A stretch of DNA of 52,248 bases from Porphyromonadaceae bacterium UBA7048 (GTDB taxonomy: Bacteria; Bacteroidota; Bacteroidia; Bacteroidales; Muribaculaceae). Of the stretch, positions 1 through 7,924 are shown piece after piece. A program made the position numbers and the translations under genes. The stretch lies in NCBI GenBank assembly GCA_002493945.1, contig DLAL01000066.1, positions 30,714 through 82,961 on the forward strand, read 5' to 3'. Numbering within the stretch: position 1 is the stretch's first letter; every line of letters begins with the position of its first letter. The notes under the pieces are model-generated. The model searched no databases. It saw nothing but the letters and a program-made list of their open reading frames with translations, and was not told the DNA's origin.

Positions 1-1153
1 CTTCCTGGATGCGTACGGAGCTGAGGATTTCGCCGGTCTTGGTGTCCATGCCGCCGCCAGCGAGGAATGAGAGGCTGTATGTGGAGTTGGGAGCCACGTC
101 GACAATCTGCGATACGGTGCCTGCGCCCCAGCCGTCGTTCCAGTTGTAGCGCTGGAGCTTCATGACGTGGTTGTACTGGTCGAGCTCGCGGTTGACCTCC
201 TTGTTGATGACCTCGTAGGTACAGTTGTATTGGTCGATGGGATCCACAATCCAGCCTTCAACCTTGTTGAGAAGGCTGTCGGACGCGCGGAAGTCGAATT
301 CACCCTCGAAGCCTGGATTCTTGAGGAGGTTCTCGACGACGTCGCCGTTCTCGATGGCCCAGTCAGCCTGGTTGCCGTAGTCACCGGCGCGGAGGACAGC
401 TACCTCGATGCCGTCGCGGTAGGCGTAGACGCGCTTGTCGCTCGACACGGCGAAGCGGTATGTGTGATACTTGCCGTCGGCGTTGTAGAAAGAGGCGTTG
501 CCTCCGTCAGCGGTGTTGGCCGGATTGGGGAAGGCCACTTTGCCCGTGCCGTTGTACAGGCCGATTTCGTTCGATGCGATGTATGCCTTGAAGGCACCTC
601 CGTCGGGAGTGACGGCATATGCGTCGAATACGTCGGTGGCCTTCGACAGACGCACACGGAACTCTACGGTGTAGCCGTCGGCGCCGGGCGTGAAGCCGTC
701 GGCGGCGCCATGCGAGAACTTGCGGTCAGTGCCTGCGTACACGGGGTTGTCGAGAGCTTTCTCGGTCAGTGCGGTGCCGAGACCCTTCAGGGGCACTATG
801 CCGCGGAAGTCGCCGCTGCGGAGTACGACATAGCCTGTAGTGGAGGGACGGGTGCTGAGGAGTTTTACGCGGACGGTGGCGTTCTGCACGTCGGCGGACA
901 GTACGGAGGGAGTCACCTCGAAGCCGTGGGAGGCGGTCAGTGTGATGCCCTCGGGGAGATTGGAGGCATTGACGGTGAATTCACCTGTGTTGCCCGTACC
1001 GTTGATTACGATTTCCTGTGTCTGGTACTTCGCGTGGGCAGCGGCGGTGACGGGAGTGGTCCCGAGTGTCACGACCGGTGCTGCTGCAAAGCCACTGACG
1101 GCGGCTGACAGAGCCAGCGCGGCGATCAGGGTTCTACAATACTCTTTTTTCAT
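1..1153 (-). CDS. Secreted LamG/CBM-like protein, C-terminus cut by window edge
   Basis: The frame opens at an ATG at 1153 and runs 384 codons to the window edge without a stop, so the C-terminus is missing. The product starts with a signal peptide (MKKEYCRTLIAALALSAAVS, cleavage near FAA). An Ig/BACON-like beta region (about residues 25-130) follows. Next is a concanavalin/LamG-like segment (about 150-260) containing YTVEFRVRLS and DGKYHTYRFAVSSD. A segment opening NLLKNPGFEGEF near residue 277 is typical of the start of jelly-roll carbohydrate-binding modules. It lies 39 bp downstream of the GH128-like gene on the same strand with no terminator between them, so cotranscription is likely. 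A cell-surface glycan-binding role is inferred; whether it carries a T9SS tail like its neighbours cannot be seen. Confidence 0.75.
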   Translation of the reverse strand, partial: MKKEYCRTLIAALALSAAVSGFAAAPVVTLGTTPVTAAAHAKYQTQEIVINGTGNTGEFTVNASNLPEGITLTASHGFEVTPSVLSADVQNATVRVKLLSTRPSTTGYVVLRSGDFRGIVPLKGLGTALTEKALDNPVYAGTDRKFSHGAADGFTPGADGYTVEFRVRLSKATDVFDAYAVTPDGGAFKAYIASNEIGLYNGTGKVAFPNPANTADGGNASFYNADGKYHTYRFAVSSDKRVYAYRDGIEVAVLRAGDYGNQADWAIENGDVVENLLKNPGFEGEFDFRASDSLLNKVEGWIVDPIDQYNCTYEVINKEVNRELDQYNHVMKLQRYNWNDGWGAGTVSQIVDVAPNSTYSLSFLAGGGMDTKTGEILSSVRIQE

Positions 1154-1192
1154 GATGCGGTGTTTGTGTGTTAGAAAAGTTTGTTTTGAAGA

Positions 1193-3964
1193 TTAATCGA
1201 TGACGAATCGGATGGCGGAGCCGCAGCCCGTGGCCGAAGCTATGTACATCCCTGCGGGAAGAGAGCAGGTGGAAAGCGCCGGTGTGTCCGACGCCCTGAG
1301 GCGCTCGGCGCCTGCGGTGTCGTAGACTGTCACTGTGGGCAGATGCGCTCCGTCGGTGCGGTGCAGGCATCGTGCCGCGCTGTCGTAGACGAGCACTGAC
1401 GTGATGCTTTCGGGAAGGCCGAGCCCTGCCTGTGAGCCGCCGACGGCACACCAGCCGATGGACTCCGACACAGGAACGGCGGCTCCGGCCGAGGCTTCGG
1501 CGCTCATGAAGACGGCTGCCGAGCTTCCGGACATGTGCGTGGCGCGGAGCGTGCCGGCCACATCGGCCGCACCGGTCTGGGGGGCGCAGAAGAGCGCGGT
1601 TTCGCCGAGGTCGCGGCCGTAGCCGATGGGGGTCGCGGCCGAGGACGATGTGCCGATGGCCGACGGTGCCGTGCGGCCCACGACCAGCTCGCGGCTGCCT
1701 ATGGAGCCTGTGCCGGTGCTGAGAGCTACAAAGTCGACTGTCGCTGCGGCATCCGGAGCGGCGGTGCGCTCGTACATCAGCCGCACGTCGAAGCCTTCGG
1801 CCGTTACGCCGCTGATCTGTGCGGTGCAGGGACAGTTCACGTCGGCGACGCTGACGGTGGCCAGAACCACGGGAACTGCGTCGAAGGGCCTGCCGAAGGC
1901 CACGTGGCTCTGCACGGCGGTGACACCGTCAATCTTTCCGGCCGTGGCGCGGAGTCCGCCGCAGTCGTAGGTGCCCGGAGCCGGGAAGACCATGTAGGGG
2001 AGCGTGTCGCGGCTGACGAAGGCGTCGGTGGCGTTGTACATCCATGATTCTGGCCCGAAGGCGCATACATCGCTGTCGATGAGGCGCGCCATGACGGTCA
2101 TGGGCGACTTCATGCGCCAGGTCTGCACGCCGGTCACCAGCACGGGGTCGGTGACCGTGCGCAGCGGATACAGGTAGTGGGTCATCCCCTTGCCTGTGAC
2201 TGCGCGTCCGACCAGTGGCGTGGCTTCTGCGGCCGGCATATTGGCATATGATGCCTGATTGGACCGTGCGACATCGCGTCCGTCGACCACCGACACCACG
2301 CGGCAGGCGATGTCGGCGCCGGGAGTGCGGTCGGTCTCGAGGGTGTACGATGCTGTCCCTGCCGGGCAGTCGGCGACGGCTGTCCATGCGCCTGCGGCCA
2401 CCGAGCGCTCGACGGTGTAGCCGTCGACCTGCTCGAGATTGTCGTCGGTCCATGTGAGTTCGAAGGATGCGCCGCCTTTGTAGCCTATCGATGCCGTGGC
2501 GGCGGAGCTGACATTCCATCCGGGGATGACTTCGGTCTGACGTGAGAATGCCGGAGCGGCCTTGAAGTCGCGGTAGACCTTTCCTGCCGGGGTGAGATTG
2601 AGGTTGCCCCAGAACATGGAGCGCTTCTCCTCGACCCAGTTGTATACGGAGTACCGCTCGATGAACGAGCAGGTGTCCATCATCTCGAGGACCTCTTCCA
2701 TGAAGCGGCGCTGCTTCTCCTGCTGGGCTGCCTTGTCGGAGGGCCATGTCTCGTGCGTCCAGTTGGCGCCGTTGTTCCACTCGGTGATCCACAGCGGACA
2801 TCCGGTGCGGTCATGGACTTCCTTGAGTTTCTTGTACCAGTCGCGCACGCCCGACACCTGTACGGAGCTTCCGCGTCCGCCCCAGTAGGCGTGGATGGCC
2901 ACGAAGTCGACGCGGTAGTTGCGGCTGCGGCACTCGTCCATGAAGTGGTAGAGCCATGCGAAGTCGGTGGTGGCCGGGGAGCCCAGGCGCAGACCCGTGG
3001 CCAGATGGCGGGGCCACTCCTCGATGGCGCGCTCGACGGTGACGTTCGACTGCTCGCCGTGGTCGGGTTCGTTGTAGCTCAGGAGGTGAGTGAGGTCGTA
3101 GTCGGCGGATATGCGGCGCCAGTCGCTGTCGCCTCCGGCGCCCCACTTCTCGGCGACGAATTCCTGATTGCGCCAGGGGGTGCCTTTTGCCTCGGGCGAA
3201 CGGCCGTAGTCGGCCGATGTGCCCCAGTTGTAGGCCCAGGTGGTGAGCAGTGCGTCGGCCTGCTCCTCGAAGTATCCTTCGGGGGGATTGGTCTTGCTGT
3301 TGCCTCCGACCCATCCTTTCTTGGATACCTGCTTCCACGGAAGGACGCGGACGAATGACACCTTGCCGTCGAGTTCGCGCGGAAGGGCGTCGATGTTGAG
3401 ATTTTCGTTTTCGGCTATGAAGCAGCGGCTGTAGCCGGTGCCGTCGGGATTGGTGGCGAGAGTGGCCATGTATCCGCGGGCGAGGGAGATGGAGTGTATG
3501 TCGTCGTCGAGAGCCAGAGGCGAGGCTTCGGGCACGTCGGCGGATGGTGAGTTTGTGTAGAAACGGCCCTGCGCGTAGCGCTCGCTCTTGCCGGAGAGAC
3601 TCCGTGCTTCAAGCGGAGTGAAGGCTGCGCTGTGCGGAAGTATTTCGGTGCCGTGGAGGAATACCCTGATGCGGGCGTTGATGTCCGGCTCGAGTTTCTC
3701 GCCCTTGACGGTGACGGAGCCGGAGTATCGCTCGATGACGTCGCCGGGGCGTATATTGTCGAAGAAGAGACGGCAGTCGTCACCCGACATGTCGACGGAG
3801 GCGCCCTGCGCGATGGCGTCGTCTGCGGCCGAGATGTGGAGGTCGTCGCCCTGAGCGACTGTCAGAGGCGATGTGACGCGTTCGACCGTGGACACGGCTC
3901 CGAAGCAGGCTGCATGTGCGGCCGACACGGTCATGATGGTGATGAAGAGTTTTGCGATTGTCAT
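1193..3964 (-). CDS. Secreted GH128-like (Asl1-type) glycoside hydrolase with fibronectin-like domain and T9SS tail
   Basis: 923 aa with an N-terminal signal peptide (MTIAKLFITIMTVSAAHAA). The catalytic part, about residues 235-465, resembles the Asl1-like/GH128 TIM barrel. YNEPDHGE puts a candidate acid/base Glu at 299, and WITEWNNG puts a candidate nucleophile Glu at 395; both sit where clan A glycosidases carry them. A fibronectin III-like domain follows (about 497-580, DGYTVERS). Beta-rich sequence comes next. The end resembles a T9SS type A sorting domain (LPAGMYIASATGCGSAIRFV), so it is probably exported across the outer membrane. GH128 enzymes cleave beta-1,3-glucans, but the exact substrate here is not known. 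It lies just after the terminator of the upstream adhesin gene, and I see no TAnnTTTG promoter in the 100-bp gap, so readthrough may supply transcription. Confidence 0.8.
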   Translation of the reverse strand: MTIAKLFITIMTVSAAHAACFGAVSTVERVTSPLTVAQGDDLHISAADDAIAQGASVDMSGDDCRLFFDNIRPGDVIERYSGSVTVKGEKLEPDINARIRVFLHGTEILPHSAAFTPLEARSLSGKSERYAQGRFYTNSPSADVPEASPLALDDDIHSISLARGYMATLATNPDGTGYSRCFIAENENLNIDALPRELDGKVSFVRVLPWKQVSKKGWVGGNSKTNPPEGYFEEQADALLTTWAYNWGTSADYGRSPEAKGTPWRNQEFVAEKWGAGGDSDWRRISADYDLTHLLSYNEPDHGEQSNVTVERAIEEWPRHLATGLRLGSPATTDFAWLYHFMDECRSRNYRVDFVAIHAYWGGRGSSVQVSGVRDWYKKLKEVHDRTGCPLWITEWNNGANWTHETWPSDKAAQQEKQRRFMEEVLEMMDTCSFIERYSVYNWVEEKRSMFWGNLNLTPAGKVYRDFKAAPAFSRQTEVIPGWNVSSAATASIGYKGGASFELTWTDDNLEQVDGYTVERSVAAGAWTAVADCPAGTASYTLETDRTPGADIACRVVSVVDGRDVARSNQASYANMPAAEATPLVGRAVTGKGMTHYLYPLRTVTDPVLVTGVQTWRMKSPMTVMARLIDSDVCAFGPESWMYNATDAFVSRDTLPYMVFPAPGTYDCGGLRATAGKIDGVTAVQSHVAFGRPFDAVPVVLATVSVADVNCPCTAQISGVTAEGFDVRLMYERTAAPDAAATVDFVALSTGTGSIGSRELVVGRTAPSAIGTSSSAATPIGYGRDLGETALFCAPQTGAADVAGTLRATHMSGSSAAVFMSAEASAGAAVPVSESIGWCAVGGSQAGLGLPESITSVLVYDSAARCLHRTDGAHLPTVTVYDTAGAERLRASDTPALSTCSLPAGMYIASATGCGSAIRFVID

Positions 3965-3995
3965 TTCCTGATTCTGTCTGAGAGATGGTAAGAAA

Positions 3996-4040
3996 GGGGT
4001 GTGCCGCCGTTCAGGCTGTACTGTGCCGGCGGCACACCCC
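3996..4040 (-). terminator. Rho-independent terminator of the 1191-aa adhesin gene
   Basis: On the minus strand a perfect 14-bp stem (arms at 4027-4040 and 3996-4009) closes a 17-nt loop and is followed by TTTCTT. It lies 27 bp past the stop at 4067 and 31 bp before the next start, so it should reduce transcription into the GH128-like gene. Confidence 0.8.
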
Positions 4041-4066
4041 GTGTTTACGGATTATTGAAGAACTGC

Positions 4067-7000
4067 TTATTTCACGATTACGGTGCGCGATACGGCGGTG
4101 CCTTCAGCGCTGACAGTGACTACGTAAGCGCCTGCGGAGAGGGCTTTGGTGTATACGCCGCCTTCGGCGAGACCGTCGGCGATGACGCGGCCGTCAACAC
4201 TGTAGATGACTACGCGAGCGGCTGCGCTGACGCCTTCGACAATCACTTCACCGGCAGCGGTGCAGATGACGATGCCTTCGGCAGCCACGGCATAGATGCC
4301 GGCTTCCTTGGCGTAGTCGAGAGCCTCGCGGAGTTCGTCGTTGGCTTTCTTGATCTGAGCCTTGGTGTAGTTGTCGGCGTTGGCTACGACGTCCTTGGCG
4401 TAGTCGAGGGCTGAACTGAGGACGAAGTCGTCACAGCCTGTCTCGGCGATGAATGTCTCGGCTTCGGCGATGGTGGCGTTGATTTCGGTGAGGTCGTTGG
4501 CCGGAATCTGCTGAGCCTTGAAGGATATCATTGCTTCGTTGAGGGCGCGTACGGCGTCGAGGAGCTGGGCCTGAGTTGCTGCGGCGTCGGCGTTGACAGC
4601 CTCGGCAGCGGCGATGGCTTCGTTCAGACCGCTGATGGCCGATACGGGATAGCATCCGGGTGTGAGGCCTTCTTCGGCATCGTCAACGAGTTCCTTGGCA
4701 GTGGTGATGACAGCATCGAGGCCTGCGCTCTCGTGGAGCTTGGCGGAGAATGTGGAAGTCTCTTCGGCGAGAGCTGCGGCAGCGGCGTCTACATCGGCCT
4801 GGCTGATGGCGGCGCGGTTGATTGCTTCGGCCTTGTCGATCTCGTTCTTGAGGGCGTCATATACGGCCTGAGGACAGGCGCCTTCTTCGTCGCCTACTAC
4901 GGTGGCGCCTGCGAGGGCTGCCTTGGCGGCGGCAAGAGCTGCGTCGAAGGTCTTGAAGTCGATGGTCACGCGAGCCTTGTCAAGGGCCTTCATGGCTTCG
5001 GTGAGAGCAGCGGCTGCAGCGGTGACTTCTTCCTGAGTCATGGACATGTCGGTGTCGGCTGCCTTGGCGGCGGCGAGAGCGTCGTTGAATGTCGAGATGG
5101 CTTCGGCGGGATACTGGCCGTCGAAGTCGCCGGCTACGAGGCCGGTGTATGCCTCGCCTTCAGCCTTGGCGATGGCTTCGCGGAGCGGAGTGCGGTTGAC
5201 GGATACTGAACCGCTGATGAATGCCGTGCGTGCGTCGATGAGGGCGCGGAGGTCGTTGATGTTGGCGTTCTCAACAGCCTTGGCGGTGTTGATGGCGGCG
5301 AGGAATGCGTCGACCACTTCCTGAGGACGCTGGCCGAAGTTGTCGCCTACGTTGTCCTTCTCGGCTTCATAGAGAGCCTCGCAGTGGATGATGTAGTCGG
5401 CCAGAACATCGGCGGCAGCCTGAACTTCGGTGTTGCCCGTGAATTCCTCGACAGCTTTCTCAACTTCGGCTGTGAGTGCGTCGCAGTCTTCCTGCTCGGA
5501 CACTTCGTTGCCCTTGGCCTGATAGTCGGCCATAAGAGCCTTGAAGTCCTCGATGGCTGACATGTAGAATTCGCCTGCCTCGATACCTACCTGAGCGGCT
5601 TCGGCCTTGGCCAGACCTGCGGCGATGGCGGCATTGAGAGCGTCCTTGATGACGGTGTTGGGGTTATTGATGAACTCTGTGCGTGCGGTGTTGAGGGCTT
5701 CGGCTGCAGCGTCGGCTTCTTCCTGAGTCATGCCGGCGAGGGTCTCGGCCTTTACAATCTCGGCTTCGAATGCGTCGCACTTGGCGTCGCTGTACTGGCC
5801 TATGGCGCTGCCTCGGTCGATGCCGGCGAGAGTGGCGCGAGCGGCTGCTACGGCTGCTTCGAGAGCGCTAAGGTTGGGGTCGTTGGCGGGGTCGACACGG
5901 AGGAAGCGGCCCTGATGTGCGGTGTTGCCCTTGTCGAGGTCCTGGAATGCCATGGTCTTGCCGCTGGAGAAGGTGAGCACCTTGCCGTCTTCACCTGCGA
6001 GAAGCGCGAAGTAGTCGATGTTGTTGCGTGTGTTGGTGTATACGGTGTACCAGAGGGGAGCCTCGGCGTCGGCTACGGTCACGAGCGAGCCGTCGTGAGC
6101 GAGGACGCGGTCGCCGTTCTTGAGGATGAAGGTGTTGCGGGCCACTTCCTGGAATGTCCAGTGCTGAGCGGTGTTGCCTGCCTCGAAGTCGGCTGTAGTC
6201 TTGGCGTCGGCGTCGCCGGCGGTGAGGTACTTGGACTCGTACTTGTTGATGGAGAAGCGGTATGCGGTTCCGGCAGCCGGACTGAACCAGGGCATGATGC
6301 GTGCGGCGGCGAAGTCTGCTCCGGCCTGTGCGAGGGCTTCGGATGCGGCGTTCACTTCTTCCTGAGTGGTGTATGTGCCGCTCTTGGCAGCAGCGATGGC
6401 AACTTCATATGCATCTTTTGCAGCCTGGGGATAATTCCAGGGCTCCTCGCCGATGACGGCTTCTGCCACAGCAGCTTCGGCTTTCTCGATGGCTTTCTCA
6501 AGGCCGATGGTGAGTACCTCGCCTTCTACAGCCTCGATAATCTGCCATACGGATGTGGCTGAAGTGCCTTTGTTGGTGTAGATCCACGAACCGGGAGCGG
6601 TTTCGTCGGTGGCCATATAGCCCCATTCGTTGAATTTCTTGATGCGGTAGACGGCCTGCTCGAGATCTATGGGCTCGAGTTCGAACTTGGTCTCGTTTGC
6701 GGTGTTGTCGGTCGAGACTGAGGTGTCCCAGCCGCCTTTGCGAGTGAGGAAGCTGTCGCCGCACTTGAGGTTGAAGGCGATGTTGGAGCCTTCGACGGGC
6801 ACGATTTCCCACTTCTGGCTTGCGTCGCCGGAGATGGACATAATCTTGGCGATGTTGCTGTCCAGAGCCATTACACATCCGGTGTATTCGTTGAAGAAGT
6901 AGTAGAGCGCGCCTTCCTTGGGGAGGAACACAATCTTCTGGGTGTAGAAAGTGCTGACGGCGGCGTTGAGATCGGAGGAAGCCTGGTTCACTTCCTTCTG

Positions 7001-7642
7001 GTCTTGCGACGAGAGGAATCCTTTGGCCGTAGCGATGGCTGCCGAGAGGGCGTCGGCTGCGGCCTGGGGATAGAATCCGGTCTCGGCGCCTATGGGAGCT
7101 TCGGCGAGAACTGTCTCGGCGTTGGCGATGGCGCTTTCGAGTGCGTCATACACTACGCCTTCGACGGCTTCTACGAAGGCCCAGCAGTGCTTGCCGTCGT
7201 AGCCGTTTTTGTCGGAGTATACGCCGGCGCCGGGGGTGTTCTGGTCAGAACCCATGTATGCGCCGCGGCCTACGTTCCATAATTTGGCATAGCCGTCTTC
7301 GTGAGATTCCCAGATGGTGTACTGTGCGAAGGGGTCGGTGGGATCGGAGAGGAATACATGGGTGTAACCATTGTCACTGCCTACGTAGCGTCCGTCCTCG
7401 GTCTTGATGTTGTAGATGGTGGTGCCTTCATCGTTGGTACCTGCGATCTCGACGGTGTACTTCTGGAGACCTTCGCCGAGCTGGTTGATGCGGAGGCTGT
7501 TTCCGTCGACAGTCAGATAAAGCTGGCTGGTGTGTTTGATGTTGTACGTTTTGGTCGGATCCGGATTTGTCAGGGCTTCTGCCTGGGCCTTCAGGGCGAA
7601 CAGGCTGAGCAGCACTAACAGGATCGAGCAGATTCTTCTCAT
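4067..7642 (-). CDS. Large secreted multidomain adhesin-like protein: beta-trefoil-like and FIVAR-like repeats, T9SS tail
   Basis: 1191 aa with a signal peptide cleaved near residue 21 (LFALKAQA). Three beta-trefoil/ricin-like blocks (about 30-160, 242-372 and 455-583) alternate with helical FIVAR-like units of the pattern G-YPQAA-DAL-AAI-AAKA (about 163-235 and 376-448). A run of about six more helical units covers 590-1110. The C-terminus (VVIYSVDGRVIADG then LSAGAYVVTVSAEG) is a T9SS type A sorting domain. Such proteins bind glycans or host surfaces, but no catalytic motif is visible, so the role is inferred. The gene has its own promoter with TAATTTTG at 7788-7781, a leader of about 130 nt, and a terminator at 3996-4040. 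FIVAR units often flank glycosidases, which agrees with the GH128-like neighbour. Confidence 0.75.
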   Translation of the reverse strand: MRRICSILLVLLSLFALKAQAEALTNPDPTKTYNIKHTSQLYLTVDGNSLRINQLGEGLQKYTVEIAGTNDEGTTIYNIKTEDGRYVGSDNGYTHVFLSDPTDPFAQYTIWESHEDGYAKLWNVGRGAYMGSDQNTPGAGVYSDKNGYDGKHCWAFVEAVEGVVYDALESAIANAETVLAEAPIGAETGFYPQAAADALSAAIATAKGFLSSQDQKEVNQASSDLNAAVSTFYTQKIVFLPKEGALYYFFNEYTGCVMALDSNIAKIMSISGDASQKWEIVPVEGSNIAFNLKCGDSFLTRKGGWDTSVSTDNTANETKFELEPIDLEQAVYRIKKFNEWGYMATDETAPGSWIYTNKGTSATSVWQIIEAVEGEVLTIGLEKAIEKAEAAVAEAVIGEEPWNYPQAAKDAYEVAIAAAKSGTYTTQEEVNAASEALAQAGADFAAARIMPWFSPAAGTAYRFSINKYESKYLTAGDADAKTTADFEAGNTAQHWTFQEVARNTFILKNGDRVLAHDGSLVTVADAEAPLWYTVYTNTRNNIDYFALLAGEDGKVLTFSSGKTMAFQDLDKGNTAHQGRFLRVDPANDPNLSALEAAVAAARATLAGIDRGSAIGQYSDAKCDAFEAEIVKAETLAGMTQEEADAAAEALNTARTEFINNPNTVIKDALNAAIAAGLAKAEAAQVGIEAGEFYMSAIEDFKALMADYQAKGNEVSEQEDCDALTAEVEKAVEEFTGNTEVQAAADVLADYIIHCEALYEAEKDNVGDNFGQRPQEVVDAFLAAINTAKAVENANINDLRALIDARTAFISGSVSVNRTPLREAIAKAEGEAYTGLVAGDFDGQYPAEAISTFNDALAAAKAADTDMSMTQEEVTAAAAALTEAMKALDKARVTIDFKTFDAALAAAKAALAGATVVGDEEGACPQAVYDALKNEIDKAEAINRAAISQADVDAAAAALAEETSTFSAKLHESAGLDAVITTAKELVDDAEEGLTPGCYPVSAISGLNEAIAAAEAVNADAAATQAQLLDAVRALNEAMISFKAQQIPANDLTEINATIAEAETFIAETGCDDFVLSSALDYAKDVVANADNYTKAQIKKANDELREALDYAKEAGIYAVAAEGIVICTAAGEVIVEGVSAAARVVIYSVDGRVIADGLAEGGVYTKALSAGAYVVTVSAEGTAVSRTVIVK

Positions 7643-7780
7643 AATGCTTGGATTAAATTTAGGTGGAGTGAATTATTTAGGTTTTCAGTTAATTTCAGAA
7701 GTGATTCGCAGGTTGAATCAAAGGTCATTCGTAGGTCTGAGAGCAGGGTGAGATATATGTCATGTGTTTATTCTCATCCG

Positions 7781-7813
7781 CAAAATTACTAAGGCATAGA
7801 TAATTATGCACAA
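7781..7813 (-). promoter_or_regulatory. Bacteroidetes-type promoter of the 1191-aa adhesin gene
   Basis: On the minus strand TTG (7813-7811) is separated by 22 bp from TAATTTTG (7788-7781), which matches the TAnnTTTG -7 consensus. A 24-bp element at 7842-7865 lies upstream and is shared with the CotH promoter. Confidence 0.65.
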
Positions 7814-7841
7814 TCATCCGAGAAGAATTTGGATGAATTAT

Positions 7842-7865
7842 AATTCAAAAAGGGTGAAAATCAGA
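7842..7865 (-). repeat. 24-bp element, copy 1, upstream of the adhesin promoter
   Basis: It matches 9904-9927 at 23 of 24 positions. In both places it begins 54 bp upstream of a TAATTTTG -7 box. It also sits directly after the terminator hairpin of the preceding gene, so a role in 3'-end formation is an alternative. Confidence 0.6.
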
Positions 7866-7868
7866 AAT

Positions 7869-7915
7869 CCGTCCCTTTTGAGTCGAAAAACGGGTTTGTG
7901 GCTCAAAAGGGACGG
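7869..7915 (-). terminator. Rho-independent terminator of the CotH-family gene
   Basis: A perfect 14-bp stem with arms at 7902-7915 and 7869-7882 lies 10 bp past the stop codon at 7925. The sequence after the stem on the minus strand is T-rich (ATTTCTGATTTTC). Confidence 0.75.
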
Positions 7916-7924
7916 CAGGGCGGA

